NCBI GenBank assembly: GCA_963691655.1
Contig: OY829326.1
Span: forward strand, 42,931,989-42,995,988
Origin: Toxonevra muliebris
Lineage: Eukaryota; Arthropoda; Insecta; Diptera; Pallopteridae
Direction: 5' to 3'
Length of the DNA stretch: 64,000 nt
Part shown: positions 12,301 through 24,300 of the stretch, in pieces
Layout of the letters: each line of letters starts with the position of its first letter
Position numbering within the stretch: position 1 is the first letter of the stretch
Notes under the pieces: model-generated
The model's database searches: none
What the model saw: the letters and a program-made list of their open reading frames with translations, nothing else
What the model was told of the DNA's origin: nothing
Program-made: the position numbers and the translations under genes

Positions 12301-15300
12301 TTACCGGAACACGTAACCGCTATCACAGTTATTCTAACGCGGTGTCCGGACATAACGCCCAAAAATTTTGGGTGTTATGACCGCCCTAGGAATGGCCATA
12401 ACGTCCAAAATCATTTTAGGCGCTAGGCGTAGATAAGCTTAAAAGAAAATAAAAAATTCGATAATACCATTTGCTGTTTGAATTTGTGACGATAAAGACG
12501 TGTGATTGAAGATTTTTTGGTTTTTAATCGGTTTGCTCTTGGACTTAATGGGTTAAATCATTATCTTCCTAACGCCATTTTTGCCTTAAAAAAAATTTGT
12601 TTTTTGGTGTCTCTGGATTTTTGACCGAATTTTACTATTGTAGACTGAACTATGTTTTTCTGTGACATGAAAATTAACATCAGGAACTTATTTCCAAATA
12701 AAATTGTGCATTCGATTTCACATTCATTCTTAAATATTAAAGTTAAATCAAAAGCCAGCAAGACCAATTCGAACTAGATATTTTATAGGTACTTTTCCCT
12801 TGTAAATTTTAAAAACCTATCTTCCCTTCCATCTTGCCTTCCAATTTTGTTGTAATTACTGCAACTTCTCTAAATAAAAATAAGGCAGGGTTTCATAAAA
12901 CTTGAAGAAAATAGTTTAATTAAAAAAAAATGTTTTAAAATCGGGTCATTTTTTCGTGGGACAATTAATTCCTAGTGTCCTTAATAAATTATTATAATTT
13001 TAAATTGAAAATATATATAATATATAATTAAATTAAAAAAAAACCGATTTGAAATATATGATTTACATACTGCATTTAAAGATTTTGAGTTTGAATTTGG
13101 AAAACCGCTTCAACTTTGTATCCATAAAAGCTATAGCCTTGTTCACACTTTAGAGTAAAGTGCTGGTTAATGGAGTAACACGTTAAAAGTGTAACACAAA
13201 ATTACTCCACAATTACAAAATATACGGCATTTGCTTTTACACTTTACACTCTTACTCTGGTTTGACCCTTGAGTAAAATATTTGTTACTCTGCTACTCCT
13301 GAGTAAGAGAGAAAATTAAAAACAAATGTTTTGTTCCTAGCTCATTCAATTGGGATCATTGATCGCAGACAGTGCACTATCTCAGTTTTAGATGCGTTCA
13401 CGCTCTAGGGCAGCGCACAGTGCGTCGACAGAAGGCAAAAAGTCCAAAATTTTGTGAACCAAAATTCCAAAAATTTGGTACCATTTTAAAGGTAATAATT
13501 CAAGCAAGTAAGAGACAATAACAGTTTTGGTAAAAACACATCTTGGGGACCGGTGTAAGCCGTCAAAGTGGAGATATTTTACTCAGAAATCAATTCGTAA
13601 TACAGTTGAGATTTAAAGCACTTTACAAAACAGTCTACCACAAAAGAACTATGAGAACTTTTATAACAAAATTTCATGTATTTATTTTTAATTAAATTAG
13701 GGATATATCCCAGCTATATTTTTATTCCTAAACTTTTTAAGCTCTTTTTTTAAGCTTAAAAATTAAAATTTTCTTATGCAAAAAAGCAAAAATTCTCCAA
13801 ATTCAATGGACAAAAAAAAAAGGTCACAAAAGTTCATAAAAAAAAAAAAGTTTATTTATGTATAGTACATACTTTCGGCTATCAGGATTAAAAAAAAAAT
13901 TCTGAGCATTTTTGCGCTTTTTCCAAAAAAGTTATTTTGAAAATAGGTTCAAAAGCAACTTTTCGTGTTTGAAAAATGCGAGGCTTACATAGAAGTGTGT
14001 AAGTCGCAAGCAAAAAACTCTCCAGTTTTACATTTTTTAAGCTCTAACATTATTCACATATATGACATATATATTTATATGTATGCTGTTTTGTACAATT
14101 TAAAAGCAATTATAAGGTAGTAAATAGTACTAAACACCTGTATACATAGTATATAATTTCTGGTTTCCTTTATTTACATGAAAAGTTAATAATCAAGTGT
14201 GCAGCGACATCATTTTATATCTTTTTAACGAGTTTTACTTCGAAAAACAGGGTTTTAGCACATTTAAAACTCAATTGAGCCAAAACGACAAATAGATTTT
14301 AAAAACTGATTTCATTTTCGGATTCGGCGCCCTCAACACAATTTCATAAAAATCGTTCAGTTCCTCCGACTTTTGCCAAATTGTACACTACGTCGACGCA
14401 CTGTGCAGCGTGGCCGTTGATGAATTTCAAAAAGTTGCAAAAAAAGTGCCACTGAGAGTAAAAAAGTCTCATCCCAATTTTTTTTTAATAAAAAGAACAT
14501 TTATTTTGTTTCACAGCGGTTTGCATACACAAAAAATGTATTAATGTATTGAAAGTAAAAAAAGAAATCAATTATCCCAACTGCTTACATACCCAACGGG
14601 AAAGGAAGCGCCCCAAAAGCGCTTTTTTACCTACAATGGAGTGCTCCTCTGCCAGCACTAAGCGCTCCCTCTTTATAGTACAGCTCATATACTTTTTACA
14701 TTGCATGTCATAGGAATTAAGCGCTCACATCAAGCTTCTTGGAAGCGCTAAAAAAAACGCTCCTAGGAAACTCAAAAGAAGCACTTTTGGAAAACCTTTT
14801 GGGAAGAACAATTTTATTAGAGGGAGTAGCCACTCTACCTACATATACTACATACATTTATCATTTTTATTTATTATATTTACATACATACATACATGAA
14901 AATATAAAAAAAAAATAAAATCCAAAATTATTCTTCACCAAACATTGGTGTTTGGTGAAACACAAAAATGTATCAATACCAAATCAACTTATATTTACTT
15001 TCATATTAACCATATGAGAATTACAAAGTACAAAAATCATTAAATATTTTGTTCTATTCGTTTGAGTGATTCTTCTAACCTTCCTTGGAAGCGCTCTTTT
15101 GCATACTTGAAAGCGCTTCCGGGGAACTCAATGTCAACGCTTTCTACTAGCTTCCACGAGAGCACAAAGAGAGCGCTCTCAAAGAGCTTTTTTGGGTAGC
15201 GCTTCAAATTTTCCCGTTGGGTATGTACATTAATAGATTTAGGTGCCTCACGAACAAAAGTTGTTGTACACCTCCAAAAACGAACCACGGTTTATTTTAT

Positions 15301-18300
15301 GGCGATTCCTAAAATAAGAAAAGAAATCTCTAAAAAATCGCATTTTCTCTAGTCTGCTAGCAGATTTAAAAAATTTGTATGCAGAACCTTAGCATATTTC
15401 AGTATCTATCATTTGTGTCCAAACAATTAATTGTCTAAACAATTTTCCGTAAGACTGTGGTTATGTTTTGCTGTCTGTTCGGCGAGCACATCATATTTTA
15501 CTCTCGTGCTCGGTCTAGGTGGTTACATTAAGTTCATTGCAGAGTTACTTTTTGTCAAACTCGTTTGCTCAATACTATTTTGTATGTAAAGATACTGTTT
15601 TGAAAAATAACTCATTGTCACCGTGAATACTCGGCGTTGTCGGTATACAATACACCGATCATATTGTGTTCGATGTGAGCGAAAACTCTCTCTTTATGTT
15701 CGGTGCAACAACAATGTCATGGTGTTCGCCGAGCATACTCCCAATATAACCACAGCCCAAGTCAGTGTGACAAGTTTGAAAATAGCAACAAGTTGCAACT
15801 TAAAAGTATGGATGCAATTAGTGTTGCGAACTTCCAAGTTAAAGGTAATGGATTTTTCGTATAATTTCTGAATATCACACTTTTTGCAAAAAAATCTCAA
15901 AATTGCAAGGATTCTGAAAAAAGTCTCAAATTTTGAGTATTTTCGAAAAGTCGTGTCAAAGTCTCCAAACAGTTAAAAAGGTTGCAAATTGCAACTTAAG
16001 TCTCATAACGGCGACACTGCTCTAGGGGAAAACATTACCTTTTACACCGTTACTCAGCACATTACTCTAAAGAATGAATAGGGCTTATGTATTTTGATAT
16101 TAATGCGTACATATCCAATCAAACTTGTTGCTATAAAAATTAAGTACATATTTATTTGAAATAAATTATTGTATTTGTTTTAACTAAGTAAAATAATTGC
16201 ATAATTTTTACCATAGCAATAATATTTAATACAGACAACAGAAAAATCTTTCGATTTCAAAGTATGTAGAATATTTCCTAATTTTCTTCGATATGGTAAC
16301 ATAAATAATCATCATAATCCTCGATGTGGTTATGCAATTTCTAATTACAAGAGAAATGAGATGATAGATAATTATAAGTGATAGATATCAAATTGCAAAA
16401 ACAAATGTATGGAACAAGAGGAATGACAATAGAAGATTGATACAATCAACTCTAGTGTGAAAAAACGTTGTATATTTATATTACTTGTAAAGGACTTAGT
16501 CATATTTCTTTTAGGTTTTTTTTTTAATTTATTTGTTGGTAATGAATATGGTATTTGTCTAAAACTTCTGAGATCGTAAGTAAGCATATCACTGTTGTTC
16601 AGTCTCCACAATTGAGCAGTTGCATTCTCCCTACAATAACATTTTTTTTATTTTCTTTTCTTCTTACAAAATATCCGAGGAGGTCAATGGCTTTCCCAAA
16701 TAAAAGAGTGTAAATCAAATAAGGCTATAAAGGAATAAATCTTACTGAAATACTTATTTACTTGAGCTGGAGCCGAAAACCGTAACCAAACAAATGGAAT
16801 AAATAATTCGAAACGCTGCAAAATAACAATCTGAAAAATGGTTTTTCAAGCTACTGTAGACCTCGAAAACTAATTGAACAAATCTTGCAAAGTTGTTTTT
16901 CATGAATCCAAAATCAGCTAAAAAGGAATTTCTCACTAATTTCGAAAATCATAGTGGTTTCTCAAAGTCAGATACAGTTCTCGAAATGTATTTGAAAACT
17001 CATAAAAACGCACTAAGTATTAAGTGGCTGGATCAATTGCAAGTATTAAGGTTCACCAGTCTAGAAATTCAAAATTATTATTTTTTTTTTAGTTTGCTTT
17101 TTTGCATTTTCTTATAGTTAGTTACATTTTCTTATCAGAAATTACTGTGCCAAAGAATTTTATTTTCGTATTCTTAGCGCGCAGTCGATCGCAGCGCAGT
17201 AGTGTCTCTTTATGTATTGATAACTTTAAACGCGTTTTTCTCGAAATTACTTTTTTGGACACCTGTCTCAAGATTACTTTAAATCTATTCATCTAAAATA
17301 GCTCAAATTTGGACAGAATGTTCATAACACATTTCTCTATTGGCTAAACCACAACTAGATTTGGATAAAATATGGTATTTAATCTCAAAAAAATGGTAAA
17401 ATTTCCGATTTTTTTTTAAACTGCCGCCATTTGGCTTCTGAATAGTGCAGTCCTGTTTACGGTCCGATTACCCTAATGAGACCCAAACTTGTATGATAAA
17501 CTTCTTTTAAAAGTAAAGCAAATTATGCTTAATTTGAGAAACTGCAATGACTTACAGGTGCTTTCAAAACCACACCTGTAGTGTTGTAGTAAAATTTTGT
17601 TTTAAAGACAGCACTTAGCCTAAAATAATCTTACTGTTTTAGCTTTGGTGGATTTGTGGGCCTGGGAACCGACTTCATAATAATACATAATAGTTTCGAT
17701 AAAAAATTTAAAGTAAGATTTCCATCAAGCAATCGTTTATCTATCCAGAAGAATAATGGACAAAACAGTGTCACGGTTTTTACAGATGGATTAAAATTTA
17801 GTGAACGGGTAGACTCAGACATGGGTCCCAGTTGTAGAATTAGTAAGATCTTTTGGATCTCCTTTTTTCAAAACAAAACTAACTGCATACTTAGTCTTTC
17901 TCGGGGGTGTACACTGTACACGCATGCTGATAGGCCTAACAATAGTATTAATGAGTGAAATAAAATAGCTTCATAATACCTGATTATTTATGTATATTAC
18001 ATCAATTGAATGAATTACACAAAACTCATAAAAAATATAGATAATCATTGCAACTTTAATATATACTGTAAAATACTTTGATTATATTGGAGGTTAGGTT
18101 AGGTTGGAGTGGCTGTCGAGAGACACACTTAGGCCTGAACGGCCCATTGTGATACCACATAGTTGGACCTACAGTTTAACGCCGATTCCGAACGGCGGTG
18201 TGGCAATTTTTTATCGGCTTGGTGGTTTTGCCATTACCAACCAATGTGTGTACTTGTACACTATCTTATAATTCTCATACACTTCATATTGATAGTGAAT

Positions 18301-21300
18301 ATAAGAAAGTAATAAAAATTAACCACCAGACGGGAATCGAACCCGAACCTCCCAGGTGAAAGTCTAGTGCACTATCCACTAGGCTATCGATGTCGTCTTA
18401 TATTGGAGGTGCTAGCTTACTTTTTCAATTTAGATAATTTTTTTAAATTGTTATCTTACTCTAATTTTCAAGGCATGAGATTGGGTTCTACGACAATTTT
18501 GAGCCAAAAACTGGTTTAGGCGCTTGTTTTCTATGGGACGTGCCACGCCCATATTTCCAATCTTAACCATTTTTGTTTTAAGAAATGCTTACAGTATCAG
18601 TACCCACTGCTCAAAAATTCAAGTTTATTAATTCAAAAGTTTTCGCAATACTGTAATTTTTTGATTCAGCTTATATGGAAAGTGGGCGTATCCGTTAACT
18701 GATTTAGTTGAAATTTGCAGTATTTCTTAATATTTACCTAAAACATATCAGTGCAAAATTTCATTGGCCTACCAACACTCCTTCTATTTTTGTCCACCGG
18801 TTGTATGGAGACGCTACACTGTGCGCCGCAGTATAGTGGTTATGTATTGGACTGTTAGAATGCCTGTGTTCGACACTTGGTGTGGACAAAAATCAAAAAT
18901 ATCTACTATTAATTTTTCTGCACAGCAAAAATTCTTGGCGAGCGATAGCAAACCTCAAAGAGTAAAAATTGCCTAAGAAAAGCTTTTGACTTTGGCGTTC
19001 GGATTCGACATAAAATTGTAGGTCCCTTCCATACGTTTACAAATATAACTCGCACAATGTAAATAGATGAGAAAAGCGTGGCCGAGATCACATTTGAGAG
19101 CCTGTATCAAAATAGTGGGAGAAGTTTTGTCTGTTAGAATGTGCACTTGAGGACCACATTACACTCAGCGTGTGTGTGAACATGACTCTACTCATTTATA
19201 TCGACCCTCCTTTTAACGTGGACCCTCCAGCAAAGATTTTTTTTATTTTTGCCGAAAAGCAGCAAATCTCTTCAACTGTAAAGTATTTGCGTTCGTTCTT
19301 TTAACTTTACAAGTAAAGCAATAAGAGGGACGATGTTTTAATCATCGATTTTATATTACAAGTGTAAGTATACAAAGTTAATAAATTAAAAACAAAAAAT
19401 GTTGTTCTCCCAAAAATAGAATTTCATCTGTGAAAACAAGGACTAAATATAAAAAATTAAATTGATGTATGTAATTGGATTAATGTACGACAATGCAATA
19501 TACATGCATACATACATACATACAACTCATGTGTATGTATTTCCATGGTACGGCATGTATTTCTGTAGAAAATCAGCATGATATAAACTGTCAAATGCAT
19601 TCATATATTTATTTACTGTAGCGTATTACATCTAAAACGACAATAGCTGTCGGAACACTAAAAGAGACATTCAAGAGTATACATTTACAGAATATGAAAG
19701 TTTCGAAAAATAAATATGTATGTAAAGGTAAACAAATAAAGGAACAAATATATTCACAAATATTTTGCTACACGAAAGTCATTTGGTTTCGTGAATTAAT
19801 AGTCGATAAAAAAAGGTGGATGATATAATTATTCTGTTGCAAAGAAGCGTGGCAGTACCTTTGAAACCATATGTGGTGCACGAGTGGCAATACCCACATT
19901 GCCAAATCGATTAACTCCATAAAACAAATAGTGTAAACGATTCCATGATCAATACAAGGATTGTTTTCTGCATTAAATGAAGGGGCGGGCTAGTTTTTTG
20001 GAATTGAACTGCATTAAAACTTAATATCACAAAATTTACTTTAAATAAATAATAATATCAATAGAATGGTTTACTACAAAAAATTTAAAAAGATATGAAA
20101 ATGAAGTTAATTGATTTAGCCTGTGAATGGCTCATATACAAATCTGCACATACGCCTTTTATTTTTATAACTTAGAATAAAAGTTGTTGTTTTTTCACAT
20201 GCCTGCAGCAGGCATCTTCTGCGAAATTAAAGATGAAATGGAAATAACATTTTTATTTCGGTTTTCCGATATCACATTTCCAGAAATAATATTAACTCAT
20301 TGGTTTTTCGTAAAAAACAGACTTCTTAGCTTAACCCTTTAACCCGCAAGGTTGAAATAATAAAAAACAAACACCAAAATTCTTGTGTCCAGTTAACATT
20401 GATGAAAGAAAAATGAATATGAAGTCCATTTTTTGATTAGTTTTTTTAGTTTAGCAGTTAGGTGAGAAAAACGAAAGGCTGCCCTGATGCGGCCTTGCGG
20501 GTATAAGCCAAAAAATAAAGATATATGTGGGCAATTCATAAGGTGTCTTATTTGGTGTTGTATCTTCTCAATTGTCATAAATTCTCATTTTTCATACAAA
20601 ATTATACGAAATTATGATTATACGACAGTATATGAGGAGACTTAGAAATATTTTTTTTAGTTTTTTTTTTATAGATTTTTATAAAAAACTTATATGCGCG
20701 ATAATTTTTCGTCACAAAACAACACTTTGTATACATAAAAATAACTATAAACAATAATCGTGTTATCGCAGAAAGTGCAAACTGACCACAAATTGTGTGT
20801 TTATTTTTTCTTCAGGTCTGCCAATTAATTAAAAAAAAAATTTGCACTTGTCCGCCTAAGGGCGGCCTTACGGGTTAGAGGGTTAAAGACGATATAAAAA
20901 ACAATTTTATATCGTTTACTGCTAGTTTTACAGTATCATTTATTACTAGCTGGAGCATTGTTTCCAATTTACTAAACATGACCTCGCTAGCGATGACACT
21001 GGATTTCTACGGAAAGCTGCTGTACAGCTTTAGACTTCATATGATTCGGTGTAAAATCAAATTCTACCTACAATCATTGACTATATATGACCGGTATGAA
21101 AATGGATTGTGGTTCTGATGCGGGTGTCGTTCCACCCAATACTCGAATCTCAATTTCACTAGGGTCTTGGCCTAGTGCTTTTCAAGCTGGAATATATCCA
21201 GAATTATCCCTAATAAAAGGCCAAAAAGTGCTAAAATTGTAATCTTCTGTAACAGTCAAGAGGCTCTCAAAGCACTTTCAACATGGAGCTTCTCTTCGAA

Positions 21301-24300
21301 ATTGATGAAGGAACGTTTTGAGAGTCTGCAGCAGTTGTCTACTCGTAACAAAGTTAGGCTTTGTTGGATACCAAGCGACTGTGATATTGCAGGTAATCTA
21401 GCTGCTAATGAGCTTGTTAAGCAGGGTTCACCTGCTTTATACACAGACCCCTTTCCATTTTGTGGAATCGGCTGGACTAGCTCATAGAGGAGGCTATCTT
21501 ATTGGCATCTTCTTCCAGGTGTTAGACAGGCCAATGAGCTTGTCCTTTTTCTTGCTCTCACCTAATCCCTGATCTTGAACAAACATTCTTCCCTCAAATG
21601 GGTTCGGCAAACAAAGGGTATTTTTAATAAACCGTTTCTAACGGTTAGCTAAATTAAAACCTCTTCCACAAAAGATGTTCTAGTATTCTCTAGGTCGCAG
21701 TATAAAACAATCATTCGTTGCGATCGTCTGTATCTCTGCGTTTTATATAAGGACATTATAATTACAAAGTGGTATTTTCGTTCTTCAGGACGGAACCCTG
21801 TCCTTCTCAATTGCCTGTAGTAATACCTGTTGCCAAAATTTATTTTTGCTAGATCTCTGAGCTGAAATTATTGTACGTATTTCTACTGGGTACCAAATAA
21901 ACGTAAACCTGAGGGACAGTCAGCCCTCGCATTGAAGTCAAAGATGCCAGTAGTGTCTGTGTTGTCGACATCTGCCGATGTCTTGTAAAAACACAAACAT
22001 TTCATCTACCCCAAGTTCAAAGATATCGCACGGTAAGGATATGGCTTTTTGATATTGAATGAGGAGAGGTCAGTCCAATGCGTAGGTGGAGTCGGTCAAT
22101 ATTATTTCGCAAAGTCGCGCGAGCTTTGCAGTTTCGGTCGATTTTAAGTCTTAAAAATTAGAAAGACTCCTTAATGAACATTTTTCCAAAGAGAATCTCT
22201 TTGTTCTGACTACAGTTTTGTATTTAATTTAATGATTGCTCTGTATTATGTTCAACTGTTTAACTTTTATTATTACATAATTTGTTTTCTTTCTTTTTTT
22301 AGAAAATCTCGAAATCTCAGTGAAAAGAAACGTCGAGATCAATTCAATTCATTGGTGAACGACTTGAGTGCATTGATTTCGACATCAAATCGTAAGATGG
22401 ATAAATCAACCGTGCTCAAGTCGACGATTGCATTTCTAAAACATCACAATGGTAATTAATGAAAATTTATATTTGATTCCATCATTTATGCATATTCATA
22501 CAATTACAGAGGCAACCGATAGATCGAAAGTGTTTGAAATACAACAAGACTGGAAACCATCATTTCTAACCAACGACGAATTCACTCATCTCATGCTCGA
22601 GTCACTAGATGGATTTATTATAGTTTTTAGTAGTAGTGGTACGATTTTCTACGCATCTGAAAGTATTACCTCATTGTTGGGATATTTGTCGGTAAGTGTT
22701 TTATGTAAATGCAAACAAAAAATAATTTGTATATATCGCTCATTTACTAAAAGACTGTCATAAGTCAAAAAACACGATTTTTGAGTTAATGATGCACTCT
22801 TTCATATTAATATCTAGTATACTCTGCGCGTTTGAATTATAAGATTTCTTATTTTTCTACCAAGTGGGAGTCAATTAAAAACTTTTAACCGTTTTTTGCA
22901 AAATAGCGTTTTTTGAGTTATGACAGTCTTTTAGAAAATGAGCGATATATTCCATTTATATTTTCATTTCCTGATGATCTTCTAAACTTCTTCAACATTC
23001 ATTACAGAGTGATCTACTCAATATGACCATTTTCGATTTGGCTTATGAAATGGACCATGAATGCCTTTTCAATATATTCTTAAACCCAAAACCCGTGATA
23101 GAACCACTACAGACTGACATTAACTCAAGTAATCAAATAACCTTCTATGTGCATTTGAAACGTGGCGGCATCGAGAAGGTCGACGCCAATGCGTATGAGC
23201 TAGTAAAATTTGTAGGTTACTTTAGTAAGTAATCACTAATTTATTTTCTGTGAATTAATAAATTGATAAACCCGGTCCTTTTGATAGGAAACGATGTAAA
23301 TCTGGATAGCATGCCTCCTCAGAATACTCAAACACCACCGCGTATATTTCAGATGAACTCGACAATTGAAATCGATAAGAAACTAGTTTTCGTGGGCACA
23401 GGCCGCATACAGACGCCGCAGTTAATACGGGAAATGTCTGCCATTGATCCAACACGTAATGAGTTTATATCAAAACATAGCATGGAATGGAAGTTCCTAT
23501 TTCTCGATCATCGAGCGCCTCCAATTATTGGATACATGCCATTTGAAGTTCTGGGCACGTCTGGATATGATTACTATCATTTTGATGATCTTGATAGTAT
23601 AGCGACATGTCATGAGGAATGTAAGTACATTCACGCGGCGAGAGTTCATATAGATCGATTCTTTCAGAACTTTTATTTCTTACAGTGATGCAAAAAGGTG
23701 AAGGGAAATCATGTAACTATCGCTTCCTGACGAAAGGTCAACAATGGATATGGTTGCAAACAGATTTCTACATATCCTACCATCAGCTCAATGGTAAACC
23801 CGAATACGTAGTGTGCACACATAAAGTAGTTAGTTATGCCGATGTGATAAAACAAAGTAAAACGGGCAACAAAACCGAAAAATCTCTCTCTACGAACACG
23901 ACGAGTCCAATAAAATCGTCCACAATGACGCTGCGTGAGCTCGAAACAAGTAATCATAGCAGTGGTGGTGTTGTCGAACCAACAACCACGACACTATCAA
24001 GCACGGATAGTGGGAACACAATAATCGGGTTACTAAGCGAAGCATCGCCAACATTGGAAACAGCTGCAACAATCTGGCCAGAGGCCTCGCCTGCTGGAGC
24101 GCAAACGGCGGTGGCGGCAATGCCACTGAAAACATCTCGTCCCGCCTCTAGTTATGGTAATATCAGTTCAACAGGAATCTCACCGACCGTCAAACGAAAA
24201 CGTTACTTTCATCATAGTCGAGGCAATGAATCCGATTCGACGTCCATGTCTGCAGATTCCGTCACAAGCAAACAGTCGCTAATGACACATTTGAGTTCGG

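Larger units (their letters stand above)
13135..16085. mobile_element. Possible composite element with about 55-bp TIRs enclosing nested insertions
   Basis: The left border starts AGCCTTGTTCACACTTTAG at 13135. The right border, read as reverse complement from 16085, starts AGCCCTATTCATTCTTTAG, and similarity continues with AGAGTAAWGTGCTG and GAGTAA motifs. TAT precedes the left end (13132-13134) and follows the right end (16086-16088), which could be a 3-bp target duplication. A Transib and another MITE sit inside, so the host would be the older insertion. The similarity is about 75 percent, so this is tentative. Confidence 0.42.
9406..22302 (+). other. Clk intron 1, 12.9 kb, rich in transposons
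   Basis: The donor GTATGT at 9406 and the acceptor TTTTTTTAG ending at 22302 restore the codon AG|A (Arg) in the middle of the sequence joining KDDTK to KSRN. The intron holds at least nine recognisable insertions, listed separately. Between them it is AT-rich with no supported exon. An alternative small exon cannot be excluded by eye. Confidence 0.85.
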
